Positions 16,696 through 27,500 of a DNA stretch of 64,000 bases are shown in pieces. The first letter of the stretch is position 1; each line of letters opens with the position of its first letter. Made by a program: the position numbers and the translations under genes. The DNA lies in assembly GCA_004028765.1 (NCBI GenBank), contig SAIX01000013.1, positions 1-64,000 of the forward strand, read 5' to 3'. The DNA comes from Chitinophagaceae bacterium (lineage in GTDB: Bacteria; Bacteroidota; Bacteroidia; Chitinophagales; Chitinophagaceae). Under the pieces are notes generated by a model. The model was not told the DNA's origin, ran no database searches, and saw only the letters and a program-made list of their open reading frames with translations.

Positions 16696-18102
16696 ATGAT
16701 CAGGAAAATTGCAAAACTTACAGGCTGTTTCTTACTATTCATTCTTGTTAACTCCATCCAGGCCCAGACAAACATTGCATCGCGGTTAACGGATGCAGCA
16801 GCCAATATTTTTTATCAGCCACAAAAGGAACTGCCGTTTTTCAGTAAAACCAGAACAGGAGAAGCAGATCCTGTTATTGAGATCGATGCATCTCAGCGTT
16901 TTCAAACCATGGATGGTTTTGGTTTTGCCCTAACCGGTGGCAGTGCATTGAACCTCGCGAAAATGTCTGCACAGGCAAGAAAAAATATCTTAAAAGATCT
17001 ATTCGCTACTGGTGAAAACCATATTGGTACCAGCTACCTGCGTATCAGTATCGGCGCTTCCGACCTTGATGAGAGGCCATTTTCATACAATGATCTTGCA
17101 CCCGGTGAAACAGATACATCCCTTTCCCGGTTTGATCTTGGTTACGACCGTAAATACCTGCTCCCTGTTTTAAAAGAAATCGTACAAATCAACTCTTCGA
17201 TAAAAATCATGGCTTCGCCCTGGTCGCCCCCGGTATGGATGAAAACAAACCATGATACCCGTGGAGGAAGTTTACTGCCGGAATACTATGCTGCGTATGC
17301 CCGCTATTTTGTAAAATATATCCGGGCAATGAAACAACAGGGTATTACGATCGATGCGGTTACGGTACAGAACGAACCGCTTCATCCCGGTAACAACCCG
17401 AGCTTATTGATGACGGCCGATGAACAATTGCGGTTTGTTCGCGATTATCTCGGTCCTGTTTTCAGAAAAGAAAAGATCGCCACAAAAATCATTTTATATG
17501 ATCATAATGCAGACAGGCCCGATTACCCGGTTTACATACTCAATGATACAACTGCAAGGAAATTTATTGATGGATCAGCTTTTCATTTATATGCGGGTAA
17601 AATAGAAGCCCTTTCAAAAGTGCATGAAGCGCATCCTGATAAAAACCTCTATTTCACAGAGCAGTGGGTGGGCGCACCGGGTAATTATGCAGGCGATATT
17701 GCATGGCATGTGGAAACACTTGTGATCGGCGCGCCGCGCAACTGGTGCAAAACCGTTATCGAATGGAACCTTGCTTCTGATCCGCAATACCAGCCGCATA
17801 CCGACAGGGGTGGCTGTACACAATGCCTCGGAGCAATCACCATCGATAAGGATTCGGTAAAAAGAAACCCTGCTTACTATATCATTGCACATGCTGCCAA
17901 ATGGGTGAGGCCGGGATCTGTCCGCATTGCTTCAGCGATGCCGGACGGGCTGCCGAATGTTGCTTTTACAACCACAAGCGGTAAAACAGTTTTGATTGTG
18001 ATCAATACATCAACCGGGAAGAAACCTTTTTCGGTAAAATACAAGGGAAAATTTATGCAGGCATCCCTTGCAAAAGGGGCAGTGGCCACCTATACCTGGT
18101 AG
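16696..18102 (+). CDS. Glycoside hydrolase family 30 enzyme
   Basis: A 468-residue secreted glucosidase-type enzyme. The start at 16696 gives a clean Sec signal (MIRKIAKLTGCFLLFILVNS, then IQAQ). The TIM barrel has acid/base Glu227 in TVQNEP and nucleophile Glu322 in LYFTEQWVG; MDGFGFALTGGSA and MASPWSPPVWMKTN are typical of the glucosylceramidase/beta-1,6-glucanase branch. A beta-sandwich domain closes the C-terminus. It converges with the LacI gene with only 3 bases between stop codons. Confidence 0.92.
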   Translation: MIRKIAKLTGCFLLFILVNSIQAQTNIASRLTDAAANIFYQPQKELPFFSKTRTGEADPVIEIDASQRFQTMDGFGFALTGGSALNLAKMSAQARKNILKDLFATGENHIGTSYLRISIGASDLDERPFSYNDLAPGETDTSLSRFDLGYDRKYLLPVLKEIVQINSSIKIMASPWSPPVWMKTNHDTRGGSLLPEYYAAYARYFVKYIRAMKQQGITIDAVTVQNEPLHPGNNPSLLMTADEQLRFVRDYLGPVFRKEKIATKIILYDHNADRPDYPVYILNDTTARKFIDGSAFHLYAGKIEALSKVHEAHPDKNLYFTEQWVGAPGNYAGDIAWHVETLVIGAPRNWCKTVIEWNLASDPQYQPHTDRGGCTQCLGAITIDKDSVKRNPAYYIIAHAAKWVRPGSVRIASAMPDGLPNVAFTTTSGKTVLIVINTSTGKKPFSVKYKGKFMQASLAKGAVATYTW

Positions 18103-18105
18103 CTT

Positions 18106-19119
18106 TTATTTCCGGGAACTGTTTCTTTCGATCAGCACACTTTTGATCACAGTTTTCTCCACACGGTTGCCAAACATTTTTTTCTCGATCATGCGGAATA
18201 ATAAAGAAGCAGCTTCTTTTCCTATTTCAAAAGCGGGTGGTGTAATGGTAGACAGGGAAGGCGATAATAAAGAAGCAGTGCGTAAACAGGAGAAACTGAT
18301 CACTTTTACATCTCTCGGGATCTTCAGGTTAATCTCTCCGCACGCATAATAGGTGGAGATGGCAAGTTTTTCTACCGAAGATAAAATCCCATCCGGCCTG
18401 CCGCGCATTTTCAGTGCTTTTTTGATGATCTCCTGGTTCTGCTCATCATCGTTGCTGCATTCGATGATCAGTTTTGGGTTTTGCGGGATATTATATCTGT
18501 CAAGTGCAGCAAGGTATCCGCGCATCCTGTTCTCTGTTGTAGAGAGATAGCCAGCTACACGTAAGTAGGCGATCTTTTTACAACCGGTTTTGATCAGTTG
18601 TTCTGTCGCCTTAAATCCGCCATCAAAATCGTCCGTGGAAACGGTGGGGCAACCCGGTGAATCAGGGATGCGGTCAAAAAACACAACGGGGAAGCCGGCA
18701 GACTGCAGATCGGTGAGTTGCTGGCTGTTGGCGGTATCGCTGCAAAGTGAGATCAATACACCATCCACACGGCCGCCCTGCAAATGTTTGATGGTAGAGT
18801 CCTGGTCTTTCGAATTTTCATGCGTCAGATATGTGAGTACATGGTAACCTTTCTGCTGGGCAACAGTTTGTATTCCGTTAATGGCAAGTGCAAAATAATT
18901 ATTGGCGATCTCGGGTATCACTACTGCAATAGACTGGCTTTTTTTTCTTCGCAGGCTGCTCGCAAAGGGATTGGGCTGGTAGTTGAGTTTCTCGGCCATC
19001 TCCAGCACGCGTTTTTTTGTTTCGGCGGAGATTTCGTAACTGTCACGCAACGCTTTCGAAACAGAAGAAATGGAAAGCCCCAGTTCCTGGGAAAGTCTTT
19101 TGAGGTTGATACTGCTCAT
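18106..19119 (-). CDS. LacI-family transcriptional regulator
   Basis: A 337-residue regulator starting MSSINLKRLSQELGLSISS at 19119, with the LacI helix-turn-helix and hinge (SVSKALRDSYEISAETKKRV, NYQPNPFASSLRRKKS) and a periplasmic-binding-protein-type sensor (AVVIPEIANNYFALAINGI). An ATG 11 codons upstream is less likely. The gene is divergent from GH97, and a perfect LacI-type palindrome (19188-19199) lies in the shared control region. Related boxes occur upstream of the minus-strand susC and the uxuB-type gene, so it probably governs the uronate genes and itself. Confidence 0.92.
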   Translation of the reverse strand: MSSINLKRLSQELGLSISSVSKALRDSYEISAETKKRVLEMAEKLNYQPNPFASSLRRKKSQSIAVVIPEIANNYFALAINGIQTVAQQKGYHVLTYLTHENSKDQDSTIKHLQGGRVDGVLISLCSDTANSQQLTDLQSAGFPVVFFDRIPDSPGCPTVSTDDFDGGFKATEQLIKTGCKKIAYLRVAGYLSTTENRMRGYLAALDRYNIPQNPKLIIECSNDDEQNQEIIKKALKMRGRPDGILSSVEKLAISTYYACGEINLKIPRDVKVISFSCLRTASLLSPSLSTITPPAFEIGKEAASLLFRMIEKKMFGNRVEKTVIKSVLIERNSSRK

Positions 19120-19187
19120 ACGCTTATGTAGCACCGGTTTGATCGCGGGCAAACAATACCTGAATATACAGAAATCACGAAAAAGAT

Positions 19188-19199
19188 GAAAACGTTTTC
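19188..19199. promoter_or_regulatory. LacI-family operator (GAAAACGTTTTC)
   Basis: A perfect 12-bp palindrome centred on CG, matching the general LacI-family box. It is 68 bases upstream of the LacI ATG and 72 bases upstream of the GH97 ATG, in the middle of the divergent control region. The sequence on its right, CGTTTTCGTAAA, recurs at 31139-31150. Confidence 0.7.
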
Positions 19200-19270
19200 G
19201 TAAACTATCAACTGAAAGAATCGGGCGATTGTTTACTTTTCATGCTCGATTGCGTTGAAAATCTCCCCCC

Positions 19271-21130
19271 ATGCGAAAATTTATTCTGTCTGTCGTTGCC
19301 TTCTTCTCATGCTTTTCCGCCGGGGCTGCCGTAATAACCGATACTGTTTTATCAGAACATTCCCCCGATCAGAAAATGATCTTCGAAACAAGGATATCCC
19401 GGCAAACGCAATGGCAGTACCGGGTAGTTTACCAAGGTGAAACCATGATCGATTGGTCGCCATTGGGGTTTATATACGTTGACGGTATTTCGATCCCTTA
19501 CGGGGAAACCTCTTTCAGCAAGGCAGAACGAAAAACTGTGAACAGGCGTTTCCCATGGTTGTTTGGCGAGAATGACAGTATCCATGATGATTTCCGGCAA
19601 ATGGTTTTTTCATGCAGGCTTGCAGACGGTAACCGGCTGTTTATGGAACTGCGGGTATACAACAATGAACTGGCTTTCCGGTATCATTTCCCCAAAGCCT
19701 TAGCTGATAAAATACAAAAACTGGTTGCTGAACAAACCGGCTTTGTTTTAACAAAGCCCTATACCGCTTACCAATACAATACTGAAACAGTGATCACACC
19801 TACGCCGGTGGCATCCATGCAAAAAGCTTCTGATATACCACTTGTACTTGCATCGCCGAACAGGTATATCGCGATCAATGAAGCGGCGAATGAAAATTAT
19901 ACAAAAGCAACGGTTGCGAAAATGCCCAACGAAAATGCTTTGGCGATCCGTTTCGGAAGAGATACTGTTTCCGTCAGCGGTGAATTTTATACACCCTGGC
20001 GCACCATTACCATTGCTGCAACTGCTGCTGAGCTGGCTGGTCATAGTGATCTTTTATACCGTTTAAATCCTCCTCCGGATACAAAAATTGATTATAGCTG
20101 GATCAAACCCGGCAAACTGATCAGGGATATGACATTAACAACAAAGGGTGCCCTCGAGTGTATTGATTTTGCGAGCGAGATGAATTTTCAATATGTCATG
20201 TTTGATGCAGGATGGTACGGAAAAGGATATGCGGCTGAGTTCGATAAAGAATCTGATCCGCACAGGGTGGTAGCTGCGATCGATATGCCTGCTGTGATTG
20301 CACATGGAAAAGAAAAAGGGATCGGGCTGATCCTGTACGTAAACTATGTGGGTTTGCGCAAACACAACCTCGATACTTTATTCGGACTCTATAAAAACTG
20401 GGGCGTAAAGGGATTAAAATTCGGGTTTGTAAACGGCCTTGCACAAAGCGGTATCAACTGGCTTGTGAAAGCCGTTGCCAAAGCACAGCAATATGGTTTT
20501 ATCATTGATGTGCACGATAACTACAAACCCACTGGCATCAGCCGAACCCTTCCTGCCTGGCTTACGCAGGAAGGAGTACGCGGGAATGAAAACAACCCCG
20601 ATGCATTTCACAATACCACACTTCCTTTTACCAGGTTTTTATCCGGCCCTGCGGATTATACTTTTTGTTACCGGAGCCAGAACGATAGTTTTAACCATGC
20701 GATACTCGATAAAAAATTACAGGTAAGCAAAGCGCACCAGCTTGCATTGACTGTAATTTTTTACAGCCCTTTGCAGTCGATGCTGTGGTATGGAAAGCCG
20801 TCCTATTACCAGGTTTCCGATGAAATTGATTTTTTTAAAGAAGTACCCACCACCTGGGACCGTACCCTGCATATCAGTGGAGAGATCGGTCGCTTTGCAA
20901 CAGTGGCGAGAAAGAAGAATAACAGTTGGTTTATCGGTTCTGCCTCTGCCATTGCACACAGCGAAACGATCCGTTTAGATTTTCTCGACAAAGGGAAAAC
21001 GTATACTGCTACAAGTTATGAAGATGACGGGAAAGAAGGGATTGTGAAGAAAAACCGGATGGTAAAAAGAGGAGACTTACTGGAGATTAAAGCAGATGCG
21101 AAGGGCGGGGAAGTTGTGATAATAAAATAA
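19271..21130 (+). CDS. Glycoside hydrolase family 97 enzyme
   Basis: A 619-residue secreted enzyme with a Sec signal (about residues 1-19), the N-terminal beta-sandwich of GH97 (20-265), a TIM barrel (about 270-530) and a C-terminal beta domain. The region GVRGNENNPDAFHNTTLPF and GPADYTFCY are family hallmarks. The segment where retaining GH97 enzymes carry a nucleophilic Asp (K-x-D-F) reads KFGFV with Gly385, as in SusB-type inverting enzymes; candidate carboxylates are Glu434 and Glu440. Alpha-glucosidase or related activity is likely. Divergent from lacI and presumably under its control. Confidence 0.92.
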   Translation: MRKFILSVVAFFSCFSAGAAVITDTVLSEHSPDQKMIFETRISRQTQWQYRVVYQGETMIDWSPLGFIYVDGISIPYGETSFSKAERKTVNRRFPWLFGENDSIHDDFRQMVFSCRLADGNRLFMELRVYNNELAFRYHFPKALADKIQKLVAEQTGFVLTKPYTAYQYNTETVITPTPVASMQKASDIPLVLASPNRYIAINEAANENYTKATVAKMPNENALAIRFGRDTVSVSGEFYTPWRTITIAATAAELAGHSDLLYRLNPPPDTKIDYSWIKPGKLIRDMTLTTKGALECIDFASEMNFQYVMFDAGWYGKGYAAEFDKESDPHRVVAAIDMPAVIAHGKEKGIGLILYVNYVGLRKHNLDTLFGLYKNWGVKGLKFGFVNGLAQSGINWLVKAVAKAQQYGFIIDVHDNYKPTGISRTLPAWLTQEGVRGNENNPDAFHNTTLPFTRFLSGPADYTFCYRSQNDSFNHAILDKKLQVSKAHQLALTVIFYSPLQSMLWYGKPSYYQVSDEIDFFKEVPTTWDRTLHISGEIGRFATVARKKNNSWFIGSASAIAHSETIRLDFLDKGKTYTATSYEDDGKEGIVKKNRMVKRGDLLEIKADAKGGEVVIIK

Positions 21131-21140
21131 CTGCGGGACC

Positions 21141-21258
21141 CACCCCCGGCCCCTCTCTGCTGTGCAAAGTGGGGAGAGATGTTAGAATTCGGAATTTAGC
21201 GTGAAGAATGAAGAATTAATATTTGGTTTTATCTGTGTTGCTCAGTGCCCTCAGTGGC
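21141..21258. repeat. 118-nt dispersed intergenic repeat, copy A
   Basis: A non-coding element starting CACCCCCGGCCC and ending CCTCAGTGGC just after the GH97 stop. A diverged copy of equal length lies at 40493-40610 after the GH154 stop. The left part can fold (CCCC...GGGG), and the element is followed by a convergent-gene terminator in both places. Confidence 0.65.
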
Positions 21259-21280
21259 TGATGAATACTTCTCAAAAAAC

Positions 21281-21309
21281 AACCCGCACTTTTTTCGTAT
21301 GTGCGGGTT
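21281..21309. terminator. Bidirectional terminator
   Basis: A 9-bp perfect stem AACCCGCAC / GTGCGGGTT with an 11-base loop, between convergent GH97 and GH88 genes. A-rich sequence precedes it and T-rich sequence follows (TTGTTT), so it can serve both strands. Confidence 0.65.
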
Positions 21310-21340
21310 TGTTTGTATAATTCTTTCTTCAATTAAAATT

Positions 21341-22555
21341 TTATTTTTTTCCTTTCATCGCCCTGTAGCGCATCATTGCCTCGATATAATAATAGTCGGC
21401 ATAGGAGAGAGGAACATCCACTTCTGAATTACCGGGTAAATGGCCCGTACTGTGTTTCAGGATAAAGCCTCCGTTCTCCCCGATCGGCGCGGTATAGGTA
21501 GGGGTGGATAATGAGCGGATAACCTTTTCTGCGAATGCCAGGTACTTTGCGCTCTTTTGTGCATCGGCGTATTTGCTTAACTCAAGTAAGGCAGATGCAG
21601 TGATAGCAGCTGCTGAAGCATCGCGGTAAGTGGCAGGTATCTCGGGTGTATTATAATCCCAGAACGGAATATTATCTGAAGGCAAGGAAGGATTGGTTGT
21701 GATGAACTTCGCAATATTATTTGCCTGCTCGAGGTATTTTTTGTCTTTCGTACTGCGGTACATCACCACAAAACCATATAATCCCCAGGCCTGTCCGCGT
21801 GCCCATGCGGAATAATCGGCATATCCCTGCGCAGTTTGTTTGTGCAATACGGCCCCGGTAGCCGGGTCATAGTCTACTACATGAAAAGAACTGTAATCGG
21901 GACGGTAATGATTTTTGATAGTTGTATTTGCATGCGTTACAGCTATTTTATAAAAGGAAGAATCCCCGCTGTACTTTGTTGCCCAGAAAAGCAGTTCAAG
22001 GTTCATCATATTATCGATGATAACAGGGAATTTCCATTTTGCATTTGCATTCCAGGATTGTATCGATTGCACTGTGGGGTTAAACCTTGTAGAAAGCGAT
22101 TTGGCGCTGTTCAGGAGTATCTGGTCATATTCTTTGGAAGGCATCAAACGGTTGGCATTCCCAAAACTGCAGTACATCATAAAGCCGAGGTCATGCGTTC
22201 CTTTGTTGTATTGTTCTTTTTCCAAAATCTTCTCTACCCTTTTTTCTTCATTTAATAAAGCCGTATCATGCGAATATTCATAGAGGTAAAGCATGGAACC
22301 CGGGTAAAACCCACTGCACCACCAGCTTGAGTTGCTGGTCTCAAATTTTTTGGTGAGCGGGTACCATGTTTTGGGTAATACATTTGGCGGTAACTGTGTG
22401 CGAAGGTATTTGTATTGTGCAACCGCTTTGGTCAGGGCACTGTCGATCACCTGTAATAAAGGTTTTTCTGTTTTGCTTTGTGCGCATACACTCAGGCCAA
22501 GCGAGATAAAAACAGAGAATACCAGCAATTTTTTTTTCAGCATCATAATATGCAT
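21341..22555 (-). CDS. Glycoside hydrolase family 88 unsaturated glucuronyl hydrolase
   Basis: A 404-residue secreted enzyme with a Sec signal (MLKKKLLVFSVFISLG... to AQSK). The alpha6/alpha6 barrel carries the two conserved Asp residues: Asp122 in THDLGFMMY and Asp181 in IIDNMMNLELL. GH88 enzymes remove 4,5-unsaturated glucuronate from oligosaccharides made by polysaccharide lyases. It follows susC-susD on the same strand, separated by an 88-base gap holding a 17-bp hairpin. The implied partner lyase is not in the window. ATGs at 22546 and 22543 are alternative starts. Confidence 0.93.
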   Translation of the reverse strand: MHIMMLKKKLLVFSVFISLGLSVCAQSKTEKPLLQVIDSALTKAVAQYKYLRTQLPPNVLPKTWYPLTKKFETSNSSWWCSGFYPGSMLYLYEYSHDTALLNEEKRVEKILEKEQYNKGTHDLGFMMYCSFGNANRLMPSKEYDQILLNSAKSLSTRFNPTVQSIQSWNANAKWKFPVIIDNMMNLELLFWATKYSGDSSFYKIAVTHANTTIKNHYRPDYSSFHVVDYDPATGAVLHKQTAQGYADYSAWARGQAWGLYGFVVMYRSTKDKKYLEQANNIAKFITTNPSLPSDNIPFWDYNTPEIPATYRDASAAAITASALLELSKYADAQKSAKYLAFAEKVIRSLSTPTYTAPIGENGGFILKHSTGHLPGNSEVDVPLSYADYYYIEAMMRYRAMKGKK

Positions 22556-22581
22556 TGTTTTAAATTAGGATTCCTGAAGTT

Positions 22582-22620
22582 AAAAGAGAATGCCACAATT
22601 TCGTTGTGGCATTCTCTTTT
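22582..22620 (-). terminator. Strong hairpin between susD and the GH88 gene
   Basis: A perfect 17-bp stem (22582-22598 with 22604-22620) and a 5-base loop, ending on the minus strand in CTCTTTTAAC. Read from susD it would act as an intrinsic terminator/attenuator or as an mRNA 3'-end stabiliser, giving more susCD than GH88 transcript. Confidence 0.75.
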
Positions 22621-22643
22621 AAATACGTAAAGAACTTCGTTAA

Positions 22644-24506
22644 TTAGTCTACGATCTTGTCGCTTGGGGCTACGTTTGTAGCAGATCCCGAGTAGCCAAG
22701 ATTCTGATTGATGTGGCCATCTGTATTTGCAAGGATCACAGATTGTGGAACAGGCCATAACAGGTGATAAGGACTGATCAGGAACTGGTCTCCATGAACT
22801 GTTACAAAGCCGGATTTGTAGAAATTATTTTTCTCCATAACACGATCGTACCAGAAGTTAGACGTGGCTAAGTTAGCTGTTGTATAGGTTTTACCGTTGT
22901 ATGACAGACCTGTTTTGGCAAAGAGAAATGCAATGCGGTTTAACTCGGTCTTTCTTGGTTCTTCCCAATATAATTCCCGTGCACGCTCATCAAGAATGGT
23001 ACCGATACTCATATCAGCAGCGGTATATGAACTTGCGCCTGCCCTGTTTCTGATTTTATTCACATCAGCTGCCGCGCTAACGGCATCACCTTTCCACATA
23101 TAAGCTTCTGCCCGGAGGAGATAGGTTTCGGCAAGACGGAACACATACCAATCAGACTGACCGCCCTGCATAGGGGTATTGTCAAAATCCGGTATATACA
23201 TTTTGTAATGTGGCCATGAAAACCACCGGCGCAGTGTATCGGGGCAAAGCAGTGTACCGGTTGGCCCGAACAACCTCAGGCGCAAGCCGTATGCGGTATC
23301 TTTTCCTTTAATGGAAGGATTGAAATAAACAAGGTTCTGCGGCCAAACCCAGTTGCCGGAAGTGGAATCGTGACGGAGATCTTTTGGATCATCCCAGATC
23401 CCCCACTGGTGATAACTGGTGTTACGGCAACGCCCGATCCCACGACCATACAATTGCATGATGTCGATTTCGTTACCGGCAACGGCATTAACACCGGCAT
23501 TACCTGCAGGTGTATTAAGGCCGCCGGAAATAAATGGAAGCGTCTGGCGCATAATACGTGATCCCAATGTACCACCTGTACCGCCATCCAGCATAGAACT
23601 GATAAAGGCGCTTGCTGTGTTGGCTCTCGAAGTAACATTGAAGATGGCTTCCGTATTAAGTGAAGAAGATTTATTGTCCGGACGATGCAGATCCCAAATA
23701 ATATTCCTTGCTCCATTGGCGGCATCCACACCAAAACGGCTCGTCATCAGTTTATATGAGCCCTGGTTGATTACAGTGGATGCTGCAGTAATCGCATCAT
23801 CAAAAAGACCCAATGCCAGATTGATTTTAGCCAGCAGGTGATAGCAGGCAGCCCTGTTTACATCACCGCGATCAGAAGTCCAGGGTACATACTGTACAGC
23901 GAACTCAAGATCTGTTTTCATTTTTTGGAGGATTACTTCACGTTTTACAGTTACAAAATCTGTTTTTGCAGAGGTAACTTCTTTTGTGGGGCAAGGCACA
24001 TCTCCAAACTGGTTGGTAAGGCGATAATAGTGATAGGCTCTGTAAAAATACGCTTTACCAAGAATGATGTTTTTATTTGCATCAGAAATGGCACTTGCGC
24101 CTGGTAAACGTGAAATAATGGTATTGGCATTTTTAATACCTACATAGGCTGCACTCCAGAACCAGCCAACCCGGTTAAAGTCAACGTTATTCAACTGGGC
24201 ATCCGGCCTGATCTGCAGGTTCATGTTCTGTGCCGGACCGGTTTTATCATCTGTTCCTTCAACCGATACTTCAGTAAAAATCATTTCTGTGATCATGGGA
24301 GCGCCATCACCGAAGAACTCTGTTCTCAGGTTCAATGCACAACCCGCGAGTGCTGCGTTAAAGCCAGCCACATCAACCAGCGTGTTTTCCGGCAGATAGG
24401 TGGATGGGGCTTTGGGTTCCAGCCAGCTTTTTTTACAACTGCTCAATGTCATTATCGTTAATGCGATAACCGGCAGCAGAAAAATTTTATATGCTATCTT
24501 TTTCAT
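22644..24506 (-). CDS. SusD/RagB-family glycan-binding lipoprotein
   Basis: A 620-residue outer-membrane lipoprotein: signal ending LTIMTLSSC with the lipidated Cys24, then the RagB/SusD helical scaffold. Family features include AYFYRAYHYYRLTNQFGDVPCP (TPR-like helix region) and the C-terminal DWYVFRLAETYLLRAEAYMWKGD and REDERARELYWEE-type block (read as ILDERARELYWEEPRK). It captures glycan at the cell surface for the adjacent SusC transporter, 25 bases upstream on the same strand. Unusually long (typical 500-600). Confidence 0.95.
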   Translation of the reverse strand: MKKIAYKIFLLPVIALTIMTLSSCKKSWLEPKAPSTYLPENTLVDVAGFNAALAGCALNLRTEFFGDGAPMITEMIFTEVSVEGTDDKTGPAQNMNLQIRPDAQLNNVDFNRVGWFWSAAYVGIKNANTIISRLPGASAISDANKNIILGKAYFYRAYHYYRLTNQFGDVPCPTKEVTSAKTDFVTVKREVILQKMKTDLEFAVQYVPWTSDRGDVNRAACYHLLAKINLALGLFDDAITAASTVINQGSYKLMTSRFGVDAANGARNIIWDLHRPDNKSSSLNTEAIFNVTSRANTASAFISSMLDGGTGGTLGSRIMRQTLPFISGGLNTPAGNAGVNAVAGNEIDIMQLYGRGIGRCRNTSYHQWGIWDDPKDLRHDSTSGNWVWPQNLVYFNPSIKGKDTAYGLRLRLFGPTGTLLCPDTLRRWFSWPHYKMYIPDFDNTPMQGGQSDWYVFRLAETYLLRAEAYMWKGDAVSAAADVNKIRNRAGASSYTAADMSIGTILDERARELYWEEPRKTELNRIAFLFAKTGLSYNGKTYTTANLATSNFWYDRVMEKNNFYKSGFVTVHGDQFLISPYHLLWPVPQSVILANTDGHINQNLGYSGSATNVAPSDKIVD

Positions 24507-24531
24507 TTGTTCGATTTTTCGTTTGGTTATC

Positions 24532-27500
24532 TTATAATGTTATGTTTAACCCGAAATTCCAGGTAATCGGAATAGGTGTTTCATTCGTTGGCAGGTTACT
24601 CGCGCCTGTGCCATGGTATTCCGGATCAAAATATTTCCAGGAAGAGAATACAGCTGCATTCACAATATTGATGTATGCTTTTACAGTTCCGAGCTTCCAC
24701 CTGTTGGTAATTTCATTGGGCAATGTGTAGGCAAGGCTTACGTTGCTAAGTCTCACGAAAGATGAATTCTTGAAAACGTTCCAGGTAACAACCCCTGCAG
24801 CGTTTGATCCGATCGCAGCATAATCGTTGATCGGGTTGCCGGGTGTCCAGAAAGGACGCTGATAGAAATTGGAACGGTTGTAAAAACGATCCACGTTTTT
24901 TGCTTGGTTAAACTGCGATAACTGACCCAGCTTTGAGGTGAGTGTAAAGGAGAAATCGAAATGTTTGAAGAGCTTGAATTCGTTCCGCATACTCCAGGAG
25001 AATTTGGGTACGCTCTGTCCAACAAATACTTTATCGGCGATTGTGTACTGGCCATCACCGTTTGTATCCTGCAATTTGAAATCACCCGGCTTGTATCCAT
25101 ACGATTTAGCCTGTGCAGCTTCAGAAACCTGCCATACACCTATGACCTTATAATCGTAAATGTCATTAATGTTATGGCCGATGAACCAGCCATTACCAAT
25201 ATCATCTTTTTCAGAAGTTCCGATCTGTTTGCCGGTGGCATCATAATCAGGAGTGGCTCCATAAAGATGTTTGATCTTGTTATTGTTGAACCAGAAAGAT
25301 ATCGTGGAATTCCACTCAAAATTCCTTTGCTTCATGTTACGTGTATTGAATGTAAACTCCATACCGTTATTGGTTACTTCACCCAGGTTCGAAAGAATGC
25401 TTGTGAAACCGGTAACGTTCGGAATGGTCTTATTAACAAGCAGGTCTTTTGTAGATCTTAAATAATAATCCACGGAACCGGTAACAATTCCTTTTAATAT
25501 AGAGAAGTCGATACCAAAGTTGGTGGCAGCTTGTCTTTCCCAACGCAGATCAGGGTTTGATAAACTGGCCGGGCTTACCTGGCCGGTATTGTATGCAGCG
25601 CCCCCGCTGGTTACAAATACATAGGTTCCGGAGTTGAGCGTGGATAATGCTGCATATCGACCGATATTCCTGTTACCGTTCACACCATAGGAAAGCCTGA
25701 GCTTGGCGTAGTCCAGCCATTTGGCAGCATTCCGCATAAATTTCTCTTCGCTGATTGTCCAGGCTCCTGCAACAGAATAAAAATTTGCCCTGGGGTTCTG
25801 CTGGCCAAATGCGGAGAAACCATCCCGGCGGAAAGTTCCGGTAAGGTTGTAACGATTATTGTATCCATAGTTCACACGGGCCATAAGGGCGTCTCCTGTT
25901 TGGTAAGGGTCATCACTGGATACAATCGGAGGGGTGGTTGCTGATTGAATATTATCATAACCGAGGTTACCATTGGGCTGCAGGTTTTCCACGTGAATAT
26001 TGGTATTGTATTGCTGGAATTTTTCTGCATTCACCAGGAATGTGGCAGCGATACTGTGTTTGCCGAATGTTTTGTTCCAGTTGAGGATATTATCCAGTGT
26101 CCATGAATAGATGGTCTGGTTACGACGGTCAACAACGCCATGTTTTGCGAGGATCAGCGGGTTATCAACCGACTGATAGTTGTACTCTCTCAGGATATCA
26201 TATCGTGGTGCAAAGTTTACGGAATATGAAAATCCAAAGGGCAGGTTGCCTTTTGCATAAAGGGTACCAAAGAAATTGTCGTACTTGTATAAACGGGTTG
26301 TATAATATTGCGACATGAACGGGTTGGTATTATTACCCGGGTCATCATTTACGCTGTTACGCAATGTTGTGGTACTTCCATCTGCATAAATAGAACCGAG
26401 CGGCGTTGAGTTCAACAGGTCACTCAGGCTCAAAGGAACACTGCTTTCATTCCTGTCAGCAAACTGCAACTGGAAGCCAACCGTCAGGTATTTGGCGATG
26501 GTTCCCTCCAGGTTTGTGCGGAGACGGATGGTCCGGTATTTATCACCATTGGTGAGGCCCTGGTTCTCCAGGTATCCAAGCGACATATAATAATTGAAAT
26601 CTTCTTTTCGCTGTGCAATAGAAATGGTATGATCCTGCTGCATGGCATTTTGATTATAAATCAGGTTCTGCCAGTCTAAGAATTTCCCTGCCTGGTAGTT
26701 CGCGATTTCGACAGGCTTAAATTCGTTACGCTGCAACCATATGGTAGTTGGGTCTGCAGTTGCTGCGGAGCCGTCAATGGCCAGCCACTGAGCAACTGTT
26801 AAGCCTGCCGGCAGATTTGCCGGGTTCGTGTATTTGTATTTTACATTCGCAACAGAAGTGGAATCAAACCCGTGGAGGGCCCATTCTGCATCGGAACGGA
26901 ATTGTACATACTCCTGTGCATTGAGCAGGTGTGGTATATTCTGTACTTTATTGATGCCTACATTGTGGTTAAAAGTAATCACTGCTTTACCGGGTTTCCC
27001 TCTTTTGGTATTGATCAGGATCACACCGTTTGCAGCCTGTGCCCCAAACACGGCAGCCGAACTGGCATCTTTCAGGATGTCTATCGTGGCAATATCATTC
27101 GGGTTGATATCTTCCAGTCCGCCCGGATAGATCACTCCATCCAGTACGATCAATGGGCTGGAACTCGCTGTGAGTGTACCTTTTCCCCTGATCTGTAAAC
27201 TGGCATTGGATCCTTTTGTGGTACCATCGAAGCCCACATCGAGGCCGGGTGCATTACCACGAAGCATATCGCCTACTGACCTTGGATTTTCGTTTTCAAG
27301 CTGTGTGGCTTTAACCTGTGATACCGCACCGGTAATATCTTTTTTTGCCCTTGTACCATAACCAATCACCACCACATCATTCAGGCCAGATACCTGTTCG
27401 GTGAGTGATACATTAATCGTATTGCCTTTTCCTTTCACACTTACTTCACGCGAAGTGAATCCTGTGTAGCTGAATACCAGTGTGCCATTGTCAGGAACAT

